NCBI GenBank assembly: GCA_030149585.1
Contig: JASFBJ010000002.1
Coordinates: forward strand, 1-31,728
From: Desulfobacterales bacterium
GTDB lineage: Bacteria; Desulfobacterota; Desulfobacteria; Desulfobacterales; JASFBJ01
Direction of reading: 5' to 3'
DNA: 31,728 nucleotides
Of the stretch, positions 15,183 to 23,503 are shown one piece after another (position 1 is the stretch's first letter; each line of letters starts with the position of its first letter). A model generated the notes under the pieces. That model was not told where the DNA came from, ran no database searches, and was given only the letters and a program-made list of their open reading frames with translations. A program made the translations under genes and the position numbers.

Positions 15183-16328
15183 TCAGGTTTTATCTATTGG
15201 AAAAGGTGAGCAGGGCTCACAGTCACAGGCCGTGCTGTGGGCATGATGATGGCGTGACGACTTGTTGAAGAAATTTTTTAGCTTCGCGTAAATCGGCTTC
15301 ACCGACAATGCAAGTAAAAGTGTGGCTCCTGCCAGCTGGCCATAAAAAGGAATAATTTCAGCTGCCTGGCCGGCCACTGCCCGGGGCGATAGTCCCAGGC
15401 TTATGTAAATCTGATCCAGGATCAATCCACAAAATACGGCAAAGACAGCCAGGGTAAGCAGATAGATGGCAGTAGCCCTCTTTCCAAGGAGTCCAAAAAG
15501 AACGGACATAGAGGTAATATTAGTTGCCGGCCCCACCAGTAAAAAAACCAGAGCGGCACCGGGACTCACTCCCTTGAGAATAAAGGCTGCTGCGACAGGG
15601 GTAGAGGCTGTCGCACAGATATAGAGCGGAATGCCCAGGGCCAGCATAATCAGCATGGAAGAAAATCCACCTCCAAGATACTGAACAAAAAACTGTGGAG
15701 GAACAAGTGCGGAAATCAGTCCGGCCAGAAGAATTCCTGTAAAAAACCATCCTGCAAGATCTCCCCATATATCGGTTACTGCGAACTTGAGACCTGCCTG
15801 TAATTTTTCGACAAATGAGTGATGGTGTTTATGCTCATCCAGCGAACAGTCAATCCCGTCACAACACCCATCTACCGGGCAGCTTAAGTCCACCTTTATC
15901 TTGTCTTTATCGTTAGCGCTATGAAACAGATTTTCAGTTATTCCGGCGGCAATGGCGGTGAGAAATGCCGCTACCGGTCGGGCCACTGTCATCAGCGGAT
16001 CAAGCAAAGCATAGGTTATGGCTATGGAATCCACCCCGGATTCCGGTGTTGATATCAAAAAAGCGGTGGTAGCACCGTTATTGGCCCCCTGCTTTTTTAG
16101 TGATGCTGCCGCCGGCAGCACTCCACAAGAGCATAAAGGGATGGGTATTCCGAACAAAGCCGCCTTAAATACGGAAATAAAGCGGCCCTTCCCAAGATGT
16201 CTGGCAACCGTTGCCGGATTAAGAAAGACTTTTAACAAACCACCAACCAGAATTCCAAAAAGAATATATATCGATGCTTCTAATAATATATGCCAGGACT
16301 GTAAAAAAATGTCGGCTAAGATGTTCAT
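15183..16328 (-). CDS. SO_0444-family permease, putative Cu/Zn efflux
   Basis: A 381-aa membrane protein of the DUF318/YraQ-like permease superfamily. It has about eight to ten hydrophobic segments in two halves. The signature CSCGVLPAAASLKKQG is at residues 66-81, followed by TAFLISTPESGVDS. The second half has the equivalent CATASTPVAAAF and GPATNITS. The central loop is rich in metal ligands (Cys 150, 155, 156, 161 and HKHHH at 166-170), and the C-terminal tail carries HHHAHSTACDCEPC. These fit the SO_0444 Cu/Zn efflux family. It is the last gene of the MarR operon, with RBS CGGAGA before ATG 16328. Its 5' end is duplicated at 12694-12776. Confidence 0.85.
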   Translation of the reverse strand: MNILADIFLQSWHILLEASIYILFGILVGGLLKVFLNPATVARHLGKGRFISVFKAALFGIPIPLCSCGVLPAAASLKKQGANNGATTAFLISTPESGVDSIAITYALLDPLMTVARPVAAFLTAIAAGITENLFHSANDKDKIKVDLSCPVDGCCDGIDCSLDEHKHHHSFVEKLQAGLKFAVTDIWGDLAGWFFTGILLAGLISALVPPQFFVQYLGGGFSSMLIMLALGIPLYICATASTPVAAAFILKGVSPGAALVFLLVGPATNITSMSVLFGLLGKRATAIYLLTLAVFAVFCGLILDQIYISLGLSPRAVAGQAAEIIPFYGQLAGATLLLALSVKPIYAKLKNFFNKSSRHHHAHSTACDCEPCSPFPIDKT

Positions 16329-16341
16329 AAGTTTCTCCGTT
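16258..16341 (-). repeat. Parent copy of the permease 5'-end duplication
   Basis: This is the source segment for the repeat at 12694-12776 (about 95% identity). It includes the GGAG ribosome binding site and the first 24 codons of the permease. The two copies are in direct orientation and enclose 3.5 kb containing the gene scraps and the ATPase gene. Confidence 0.85.
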
Positions 16342-16418
16342 TAAATTTCCAGCCAATGTTTAAATCCATAAACCGTACACTATTTCAAAAAATAGTATCA
16401 GGTTAAAAGCAAATAGAT

Positions 16419-16841
16419 TCAAAAGAGACTGACAAGTTTTTCAATAAAAATGTAAAATTGCTTTGTTTCATCTTCATTCAATGAAGATGTGATTTCTCGT
16501 GTTAATTCAAGGTGTAGTTTATGGTGTTCCTCAAAATATTTTTGCCCTTTTTGAGTAAGCACGATCATAATGGAACGTCTGTCTTTTTTATGAGGCTTGC
16601 GTAGAATTAACTCGTTTTGTTCCAGCCGGTCGATCATAACCGTAAGAGTTCCTGTGGTTACACCAAGTTTTTGGGATAGTTCTTTCATCCGAAGACTCTC
16701 CTGGTGGCCCAGAATTTCAATGGTATGCATCTGCGCCGGAGTAAGACCGCTTTCCTTAACCACGGCATGTTCCCAGGAAGACATCTTTTCGTAAAGCTCA
16801 ATTAAAATTGAAGAAAGCTTTTCTATGTCGGTATAGTGCAT
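16419..16841 (-). CDS. MarR-family transcriptional regulator
   Basis: A 140-aa winged-helix repressor. It has an N-terminal dimerisation helix, ESGLTPAQMHTIEILG, the recognition region MKELSQKLGVTTGTLTVMID, the wing LILRKPHKKDRRSIMIVLTQ (with the conserved D-R-R), and a C-terminal dimerisation helix. It lies between a 49-aa membrane peptide gene (overlapping by 19 nt) and the metal permease (90 nt downstream), all leftward. MarR genes commonly repress their own operon; the TTGANNNTCAA palindromes at 17033-17075 are the likely sites. The ligand is unknown, and a metal is plausible from the permease. Confidence 0.9.
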   Translation of the reverse strand: MHYTDIEKLSSILIELYEKMSSWEHAVVKESGLTPAQMHTIEILGHQESLRMKELSQKLGVTTGTLTVMIDRLEQNELILRKPHKKDRRSIMIVLTQKGQKYFEEHHKLHLELTREITSSLNEDETKQFYIFIEKLVSLF

Positions 16842-16972
16842 AACACCTCGCTTATTTTTCTGTCCAGAAGAAAGCTCAGCAGGGCAAAAATTCCTGCAAA
16901 AATGACTCTTAAAAATTCTGCCTGTTGCAGCAGTTCACGATGAACTCCAGGGCGAAAAAAATAACCAATCAT
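16823..16972 (-). CDS. 49-aa putative membrane peptide upstream of the MarR gene
   Basis: ATG 16972 follows AAGGAG with 7-nt spacing, a strong RBS. The frame encodes MIGYFFRPGVHRELLQQAEF, one hydrophobic helix (VIFAGIFALLSFLL), then DRKISEVLCTIPT and TAG. It overlaps the MarR start by 19 nt, so the two are probably translationally linked. I do not recognise the family. It could be a small membrane protein, or the N-terminal remnant of a larger membrane protein whose rest was lost. Its position as first gene after the operator argues that it is expressed. Confidence 0.55.
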   Translation of the reverse strand: MIGYFFRPGVHRELLQQAEFLRVIFAGIFALLSFLLDRKISEVLCTIPT

Positions 16973-17027
16973 ATTTTGGCTCCTTTTAAAAAATTTAGCT
17001 GAATAAATATCAAGAAAAAAAACAAAT

Positions 17028-17080
17028 ATAGCTTGAATATCAAACTAATCGAACATATAATATCTTGATAGTCAAGCTAT
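17028..17080. promoter_or_regulatory. Twin MarR-type operators
   Basis: Two copies of the palindrome TTGA-N3-TCAA lie at 17033-17043 and 17065-17075, 32 bp centre to centre (about three helical turns). They are nested in a larger inverted repeat, ATAGCTTGAATATCAA at 17028 against TTGATAGTCAAGCTAT at 17065, with one mismatch. A possible leftward promoter (TTCGAT / TATATT, 17-bp spacer) overlaps the proximal site. Dyads of this size fit MarR dimers. Confidence 0.65.
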
Positions 17081-17416
17081 TTTTAAAAGGCTTTTTCCTG
17101 GGTTTTAGTTTTGCCCTTTTCCATATTATGGACAAGGTGAGATCCTTTGCTGCCAAGCGGTAGAAAAAAAGGCTGGGCTTTTATGCTGAAGTTTCTGAGG
17201 GAATTAAGCCTTGAGCCAGTCCTAACATTGGGATAATACAAGTAATACTGAACAATTGGTGGAATTTAAGGTGTGAAAACATAGGCATGTAAAAAAGCAG
17301 ATAAACATAAAAAATACCTTGGCATCAGTGCAAGTATGCACTAAGTATATAGGCACGTACATCACCACAATACCAAAATTATATTTAAAATTGATTTACA
17401 GTATAAAACTTATATT
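17081..17416. other. Intergenic region upstream of ispG
   Basis: About 335 bp, AT-rich, presumably carrying the ispG promoter. Only a small hairpin (AGTGCA / TGCACT, near 17327-17342) stands out. I see no RNA gene, repeat or convincing -35/-10 pair. Confidence 0.3.
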
Positions 17417-18496
17417 ATGCCGCAACATAAAAAACATGTCATTAATCGCCGAAAAACGCGTCAGGTAAAAATTGGGCAGGTCAGGGTAGGTGGCTTTGCG
17501 CCAATTGCTGTGCAGTCAATGACCAATACCCAAACTCAGGATGCCGTCTCAACAATTGCCCAGATTAATAGCCTGGAAGCAGCCGGGTGTGAAATTATAA
17601 GGATTGCTGTGCCGGATCAGGAAGCGGCTGCTGCAATTGCTGAAATAAAAAAAAAAATTACAATTCCGCTGATTGCAGATATCCATTTTGATTACCGCCT
17701 GGCTATTGCCTCGGCAAAAGCAGGAGCTGATGGATTAAGATTAAACCCGGGCAATATTGGCGGTCTGAAAAAGATAAAGGCAGTGGCTCAGTGTGCCAAA
17801 GATCATAATTTGCCGATCAGGATCGGGGTTAATGCAGGTTCCCTGGAAAAGGATATTTTAAAGCAGTATAATGGCGCCACTCCAGAAGGTATGGTGGAAA
17901 GCGCCTTAAGGCATGTGGCACTGCTGGATCAGTGTAATTTTGATCAAATAAAAATTTCCATTAAAGCTTCTGATGTGCCTCGAACTGTTGAAGCTTATCG
18001 TTTACTTTCCAATAGTTGCGATTTCCCACTGCATGTTGGGGTTACTGAGGCCGGCGGCCTTTTCCCTGGAATAGTGAAATCAGCTTTAGGAATTGGAATG
18101 CTTCTTGCTGAAGGAATAGGAGATACAATCCGGGTTTCTTTGACCCGTGATCCAGTGGAAGAGATTAAAGTGGGTTTTGAGATTTTAAAGGCTTTGGAAA
18201 TTAGGCAGCATGGACCCGAGATTATTTCCTGCCCAACCTGCGGGCGCTGTAATCTGGATCTTTTTAAAATTGTTGAAGATGTTGAAAAAGCCTTGATGAC
18301 CAATAAAACACCACTTAAGCTTGCAATTATGGGTTGTGTCGTGAACGGTCCTGGAGAGGCTCGGGAAGCCGATCTCGGAATTGCCGGAAGTAAAGATAAT
18401 GGAGTATTATTTAAAAAGGGTAAGGTAATTAAAATAATAAAACATGATCAACTTGTTGATGTATTTCTTGAGGAAGTTGCAAAACTATCGGATTAG
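17417..18496 (+). CDS. ispG: 4-hydroxy-3-methylbut-2-en-1-yl diphosphate synthase
   Basis: IspG (GcpE) is the [4Fe-4S] enzyme that converts MEcPP to HMBPP in the non-mevalonate isoprenoid pathway. The 359-aa protein has a TIM-barrel half (VQSMTNTQTQDAVSTIAQIN, PLIADIHFDYRLA, LRLNPGNIGG) and the C-terminal cluster-binding half with CPTCGRCNLD and MGCVVNGPGEAREADLGIAG. Three cysteines (two in CPTCGRC and one in GCVVNGPGE) are the expected cluster ligands, with the conserved Glu following. It is first in a rightward operon, with proS 38 nt downstream. The ATG at 17417 has no strong Shine-Dalgarno. Confidence 0.97.
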   Translation: MPQHKKHVINRRKTRQVKIGQVRVGGFAPIAVQSMTNTQTQDAVSTIAQINSLEAAGCEIIRIAVPDQEAAAAIAEIKKKITIPLIADIHFDYRLAIASAKAGADGLRLNPGNIGGLKKIKAVAQCAKDHNLPIRIGVNAGSLEKDILKQYNGATPEGMVESALRHVALLDQCNFDQIKISIKASDVPRTVEAYRLLSNSCDFPLHVGVTEAGGLFPGIVKSALGIGMLLAEGIGDTIRVSLTRDPVEEIKVGFEILKALEIRQHGPEIISCPTCGRCNLDLFKIVEDVEKALMTNKTPLKLAIMGCVVNGPGEAREADLGIAGSKDNGVLFKKGKVIKIIKHDQLVDVFLEEVAKLSD

Positions 18497-18534
18497 AAAT
18501 ATGAATAAGTTGAAATCAAGGAAAAAAAATAAAA

Positions 18535-20055
18535 ATGGCAAAAAAAATAAAAACAGCTATTTCTCCCACCCGGGACGAAGATTATCCAAAGTGGTATCAG
18601 CAAATCATTAAAGCCGCGGATCTGGCTGAAAATTCTCCTGTCCGGGGATGCATGGTCATCAAACCCTGGGGCTATGCAATCTGGGAAAATATAGTAAAGG
18701 TTCTGGATGAAAAATTTAAATCCATTGGCGTTAAGAATGCATATTTTCCACTTTTTATCCCACTGTCATTTTTGGCAAAAGAGGCCAGACACGTGGAGGG
18801 CTTTGCAAAAGAGTGCGCTGTGGTTTCCCATCACAGGCTGGAGCAAAATGCCGCAAATGAACTTGTGCCCGCAGGAAAATTGACTGAGCCTTTGATTATA
18901 AGGCCGACATCTGAAACAATAATAATGGATTCTTTTAAAAAATGGATAACAAGTTATAGAGATCTGCCACTTTTGATTAATCAGTGGAGCAATGTTGTAC
19001 GCTGGGAAATGCGAACCAGAATGTTTTTAAGAACCAGTGAATTTTTATGGCAGGAAGGTCATACAGCACATGCAAGCCGGGATGAAGCTGTTAATTTTAC
19101 AAGCCTGATTTTAAATATTTATCAGGATCTGGCAGAAAATTACATGGCCATACCAGTAATAAAAGGCAGCAAAACACTGGCTGAAAGATTTCCGGGAGCA
19201 GATGAGACCTTGACCATTGAAGCTATGATGCAGGATCATAAAGCCTTGCAATCTGGAACATCTCATTTTTTAGGCCAGAATTTTGCCAAAGCCGCTGAGA
19301 TCAATTTCCAAAACGCTAAAGAAAAAGAAGAGTTTGTATGGACAACCTCCTGGGGAGCATCTACCCGTTTGGTTGGTGGCCTGATAATGACCCACTCGGA
19401 TGATAACGGACTTATTCTTCCGCCTAAAATTGCCTCTTCTCATGTGGTTTTATTGCCTATTATTCGTAAAGAGGTTGACAGGGGGCCTGTTATGGAATTT
19501 TGCGAGGCTTTGGCCAAAGAGTTGCGCAATAAAGTTTATCATCAGCAAAAGATAGGGGTGGAGATTGATAACAGGGATATTGGCGGCGCAAGGAGCTGGG
19601 AGTGGATTAAAAAGGGTATTCCCCTGCGTGTGGAAATCGGTCCTCGTGATATTGCGGCTGATTCAGTTTTTTTGGGCCGCAGGGATAAAGATAGCCGGGA
19701 TAAAATAACATTAAAACGGGAAACCTTTATTGAAGAGCTTACCAGTATTTTAGACGAGATTCAGGAAAACCTGTTTAATCGGGCTTTATCCTATCAAAAA
19801 GAACATTCTCAAAATATCGATGATAAATCTCAATTTTATGAATTTTTTACTCCCAAAGCAAAAACAAAACCTGAAATTCACGGTGGTTTTGCCTTTGCTC
19901 ACTGGTGTCAAAATCCGGATTGCGAGAGCCGGATCAAAGACGATTTAAACGTAACTATTCGCTGCATTCCTTTTAGCAGTGAACCTGAAGATGGAAATTG
20001 TATTTATTGTGGTAAAGATAGTAAAAAAAGGGTATTATTTGCCAAAGCCTATTAA
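18535..20055 (+). CDS. proS: Prolyl-tRNA synthetase, archaeal/eukaryotic type
   Basis: A 506-aa class II synthetase of the short type without the bacterial INS editing domain. The N-terminus has DEDYPKWYQQIIKAADLAEN and SPVRGCMVIKPWGYAIWENI. Motif 2 is around VVRWEMRTRMFLRTSEFLWQ, with EGHTAHA after it. The C-terminal zinc-binding extension has paired cysteines (WCQNPDCESRI, IRCIPF, CIYCGKDSKKR) and ends in Tyr (LFAKAY), all traits of the archaeal-like class. It lies between ispG and relA/spoT. A bacterial-type proS is not in the window. Confidence 0.95.
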   Translation: MAKKIKTAISPTRDEDYPKWYQQIIKAADLAENSPVRGCMVIKPWGYAIWENIVKVLDEKFKSIGVKNAYFPLFIPLSFLAKEARHVEGFAKECAVVSHHRLEQNAANELVPAGKLTEPLIIRPTSETIIMDSFKKWITSYRDLPLLINQWSNVVRWEMRTRMFLRTSEFLWQEGHTAHASRDEAVNFTSLILNIYQDLAENYMAIPVIKGSKTLAERFPGADETLTIEAMMQDHKALQSGTSHFLGQNFAKAAEINFQNAKEKEEFVWTTSWGASTRLVGGLIMTHSDDNGLILPPKIASSHVVLLPIIRKEVDRGPVMEFCEALAKELRNKVYHQQKIGVEIDNRDIGGARSWEWIKKGIPLRVEIGPRDIAADSVFLGRRDKDSRDKITLKRETFIEELTSILDEIQENLFNRALSYQKEHSQNIDDKSQFYEFFTPKAKTKPEIHGGFAFAHWCQNPDCESRIKDDLNVTIRCIPFSSEPEDGNCIYCGKDSKKRVLFAKAY

Positions 20056-20074
20056 TCCTGACTGAAATTTTTCT

Positions 20075-22222
20075 ATGATTCGTATTAATGACATACTTGA
20101 CAAGGTAGCAAAATATCATCCAGAAGATGGACTGGATATTATTGACCGAGCCTATATCTATTCTGCCAAAGCCCATGCAGGTCAGGTCAGACTATCAGGT
20201 GAGCCATACCTTTCCCACCCGCTTGAAGTTGCCGGCATGCTGGCTGATATAAAACTTGATACAATCAGCGTGGCTTCCGCCCTTTTGCATGATGTTCTTG
20301 AAGATACTGAAGCAACTGAAGAGGAGATCGAAAAAATTTTCGGCCCCGAGGTTTTGCATATTGTGGCCGGAGTTACCAAATTGAGCAAGCTGAATTTCAG
20401 CAGCGCTCAGGTAAGGGAGGCTGAAAGCATAAGAAAAATGCTTTTGGCAATGTCAAATGATATCAGGGTTATTTTAATCAAGCTGGCAGATCGTTTGCAT
20501 AATATGCGGACCCTGCAATTTCATAAATCTGAAGAAAAAAGAAGAAAGATCGCGCAGGAAACCCTTGATATCTATGCTCCTATTGCGTCCAGACTAGGTA
20601 TTTACAAAGTAAAAAATGAGCTGGAAAACACAGCTTTTAAATATCTGCACCCAGACGAGTATAATAACCTGGTTAATATGGTGAACAGGGATAAAGAGCA
20701 GCGGGAAAAATATATTGAAACGGTTAAAACCTTTATAAAAAAAAAGTTAAATGAAAATAATCTGGAATGTGAGGTACTGGGCCGCTATAAACATTTTCAC
20801 AGCATCCATCATAAGATGATTTCCCAGAATCTGGCTTTTGAGGAAATTTATGACATTATCGCCTTTCGTATTATTTTAGACACCATTTCCCAGTGTTATG
20901 AGGTTTTAGGCTTGCTGCACGCTCTTTGGAAACCAATTGACATAAAATTTAAAGATTATATAGGACGGCCCAAACCAAATATGTATCAGTCTCTTCATAC
21001 AACGGTGATAGGCCCGTATGGAGAGAGAATTGAGTTTCAGATCCGAACCAGAGAGATGGATAAAGTGGCGAAATCCGGGATTGCTGCCCATTGGAGTTAT
21101 AAGGAGGGCAAACATTTTGACAAGAAAATCACCAATGCCTATTCCTGGATTAAAAATATAATTGAAAATCAAGTCAATGTAAGGGATCCAAATGAATTTC
21201 TGGAAAATGTTCGTCTGGATCTATTCCCGGATGAGGTATATATTTTTACTCCTAATGGGGATATTAAATCTCTCCCAAAGGGTGCAACACCCATTGATTT
21301 TGCTTATTTGATACACACTGAAGTCGGTAATCAATGTGTTGGAGCTAAAATAAACGGCCGCATGGTTCCTCTTAAATCCGTACTTAAAACAGGGAATACT
21401 GTTGAAATCATTACTTCAAAAAAACATCATCCCAGCAAGGACTGGTTAAATTTTGTTATAACCGTTAAGGCTCGTTCCAGGATAAGACAATGGATTAAAA
21501 TTCAGGAAAAGGAAAGAAGTCTGTCTTTAGGGCGTGAGATGTGTGATAAAGCTTTCCGAAAATATAATTTAAATTTTAATAGCCTGCTAAAAAAGGAGGA
21601 AATGAAGCAGGCGGTCAATCATTTTGGCTTTAAAAATGTGGAAGATCTTATTGCCAGCGTGGGATATGGCAAAATCACACCGCTTCAGATTATCCGCACG
21701 GTAACCCGTCAAACTGAGACACTAGCTGACGAAGAATCATCCCTGCTTAATAAAATAATTGGGCGGGTTAAAAAGAAAAAGCCTAAGCCCGGTGTCACGG
21801 TCAAGGGAATTGATGATGTCCTTCTGAAATTCGGCAAATGCTGCATGCCGGTGCCTGGTGAACCAATAACCGGCTACATTACCCGGGGATTTGGAGTAAC
21901 AATCCACAGGGTTAATTGTGTTAATGCCTTAAAAATGAGCCCGGAGCGACAAATTGAGGTGGAGTGGAATATAGAGGTAGAAGAGACCTACCCTGTAAAA
22001 ATTTTAGTCCACTCCTTTGACCGGGTAGGCCTGATGGCGGATATGGCTGCCAATATCACCAAAAACGGTGCGAATATTAATAGCGTAATCAGCAATACCA
22101 GGGATGATGGATCGGTTGAGAGCTCGTTTACCATTTTTGTAAAAAATGCTGAGCATTTAAAAAAAGTGCTGAAAGAACTTAAAAAGATCAAAATGGTACA
22201 TGATGTAATCCGAATTAAATAA
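20075..22222 (+). CDS. RelA/SpoT-family (p)ppGpp synthetase/hydrolase
   Basis: A long bifunctional Rel protein of 715 aa. The HD hydrolase domain is intact (AHAGQVRLSGEPYLSHPLEV and ALLHDVLEDTEAT, residues about 30-80). The synthetase domain has FKDYIGRPKPNMYQSLHTTV and IEFQIRTREMDKVAKSGIAA near 290-345. The TGS domain (VYIFTPNGDIKSLPKGATPI) starts near 390. The later zinc-finger-like region has FGKCCMPVPGEPITGY, and an ACT domain ends the protein. It makes and degrades the alarmone in the stringent response. The intact HD motif suggests hydrolysis is retained. It starts 19 nt after proS. Confidence 0.95.
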   Translation: MIRINDILDKVAKYHPEDGLDIIDRAYIYSAKAHAGQVRLSGEPYLSHPLEVAGMLADIKLDTISVASALLHDVLEDTEATEEEIEKIFGPEVLHIVAGVTKLSKLNFSSAQVREAESIRKMLLAMSNDIRVILIKLADRLHNMRTLQFHKSEEKRRKIAQETLDIYAPIASRLGIYKVKNELENTAFKYLHPDEYNNLVNMVNRDKEQREKYIETVKTFIKKKLNENNLECEVLGRYKHFHSIHHKMISQNLAFEEIYDIIAFRIILDTISQCYEVLGLLHALWKPIDIKFKDYIGRPKPNMYQSLHTTVIGPYGERIEFQIRTREMDKVAKSGIAAHWSYKEGKHFDKKITNAYSWIKNIIENQVNVRDPNEFLENVRLDLFPDEVYIFTPNGDIKSLPKGATPIDFAYLIHTEVGNQCVGAKINGRMVPLKSVLKTGNTVEIITSKKHHPSKDWLNFVITVKARSRIRQWIKIQEKERSLSLGREMCDKAFRKYNLNFNSLLKKEEMKQAVNHFGFKNVEDLIASVGYGKITPLQIIRTVTRQTETLADEESSLLNKIIGRVKKKKPKPGVTVKGIDDVLLKFGKCCMPVPGEPITGYITRGFGVTIHRVNCVNALKMSPERQIEVEWNIEVEETYPVKILVHSFDRVGLMADMAANITKNGANINSVISNTRDDGSVESSFTIFVKNAEHLKKVLKELKKIKMVHDVIRIK

Positions 22223-22247
22223 TCCCTTCATATATATGCCCTGTGAT

Positions 22248-22439
22248 CTATGGGGCTTTCACCACATAGCCGGATTTAATACAACTGGTGCAAACCATCA
22301 TTTTTTTTACTCTTCCCTTATAAAGAGCTCGCACACTTTGTAAATTTGGATTAAACCGACGTTTTGTAACATTATGGGCATGACTGACATTATTACCAAC
22401 CAGCGGTTTTTTACCGCAAATTTCACACATTCTGGACAT
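22248..22439 (-). CDS. rpmB: 50S ribosomal protein bL28
   Basis: A 63-aa protein starting MSRMCEICGKKPLVGNNVSH, with the diagnostic AHNVTKRRFNPNLQSVRALY and a C-terminal MVCTSCIKSGYVVKAP. The two CxxC pairs make it the zinc-binding (C+) form. I chose ATG 22439 over GTG 22442 because of the spacing to GGAG. It converges on relA/spoT with 25 bp between the stops. Confidence 0.95.
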   Translation of the reverse strand: MSRMCEICGKKPLVGNNVSHAHNVTKRRFNPNLQSVRALYKGRVKKMMVCTSCIKSGYVVKAP

Positions 22440-22442
22440 CAC

Positions 22443-22730
22443 TAATTCTCCATTTTTAAATGGCCATAAAAACCATAATTTATAATATCCTGCAAAAAAC
22501 TATTTTATATATCTAATATTTCAGGCTGTGTAAAGGTTTATATCATAATTTTTTATAAACCAAAAGGGGCGGGTTATAAACCCGCCCTGAGATGAAATAT
22601 TATTTCAATATTCATCACAGACCTGAATCTTCTCCACAGGCCATTTTTTAATTTATAACCAATTGAAAATAAACTGGATTATAAATTTATTTGTGTAGTG
22701 ACAATTGTTTTTCTATTTTTCCTAATTATC
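22443..22730. other. rpmB upstream region with a GC hairpin
   Basis: AT-rich and presumably carrying the rpmB promoter. A perfect hairpin GGGCGGGTT (22567-22575) / AACCCGCCC (22579-22587) stands out. On the minus strand it is followed by a T-rich stretch, so it could terminate leftward transcription coming from the remnant region. No tRNA or other RNA gene was recognised. Confidence 0.4.
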
Positions 22731-22862
22731 ATGGGTAAACCCCCGGCTTTGCCGGGGAGACTCCCAAAGTTTACAAAAAAGGTTATTTCTAAGGAAACCT
22801 GGGAGTTAGTCGATAAGTTACTATTAGACCAAGAATGTTTTGAGTGTAACTTTTTTGCGTAA
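22731..22862 (+). other. Unassigned 43-codon ORF containing a REP-like hairpin
   Basis: ATG 22731 opens MGKPPALPGRLPKFTKKVIS and continues with ETWELVDKLLL to TAA at 22860. Its first part is also a strong hairpin, CCCCGGC (22741) / GCCGGGG (22751), nested in GTAAAC (22735) / GTTTAC (22769). It may be a short transposase scrap or a REP-like palindrome with an incidental frame. I do not recognise it. Confidence 0.25.
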
Positions 22863-22999
22863 AGGCCGACACAAGAGACTATCTGGTATAACCATCAGGA
22901 ATATTTATGAATAATAATGGTATACATTCTGCCCAATTTTTTATAAGCTAATGGTAAAAAATTCACATAAATTCACCAGAATCTTATAAGTAGGACAGA

Positions 23000-23460
23000 A
23001 TGCAACCATATTCAACCGAACAAAGTATACTTGCAGGTCATATTGAAGTCAAAGAGCTTTTCCAATATGTACAAAAGAATGCCAAAAGTTTTGATGCATA
23101 TGAAATGGAACGAGATATATTTGCAAAGGTAATGAAAATTGGTTTTTCAGCCATGGTTTATGGAACTCGATAGCCTTGGTCCTTTCTGGAATTGAATGGG
23201 TCGGTATTATAGATATAATTCAAGTTGTAGAATATTTATGGAAAGTGGGAAATGCACTTCACTGCGATAAGACACTGAAAGCAGAGAAATGGGTTTATGG
23301 TCATTTGTTATCAATTTTGCAAGGCCAAATCGGTAGAGTAATTGGTGGATTGAAACGAACTTTGAAAAAAAGAAAAAAAACAGTTGTTTAAAACTCAAAA
23401 AGAAGCCATAAAAGCTGTAATAACATATTTTGAGAATCATAAATAATGGATGATTATTGC
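23000..23460 (+). pseudogene. ISKra4-family transposase remnant
   Basis: Three pieces in three frames line up with one transposase. 23000-23173 encodes an N-terminus (KNAKSFDAYEMERDIFAKVM, then KIGFSA). From 23176, after an internal deletion of the central region, comes GIIDIIQVVEYLWKVGNAL and KWVYGHLLSILQGQIGRVIG. After a frameshift in the A-run near 23380, QLFKTQKEAIKAVITYFENH ends at a stop. The DIIxVxEYLWK...LLxILQGxxxRV pattern is typical of ISKra4 transposases. No complete IS ends were identified. Confidence 0.7.
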
Positions 23461-23503
23461 ATGCAAAATATGGCTTAATGATCTCACTCAAAAAGGTTAA
23501 CAT

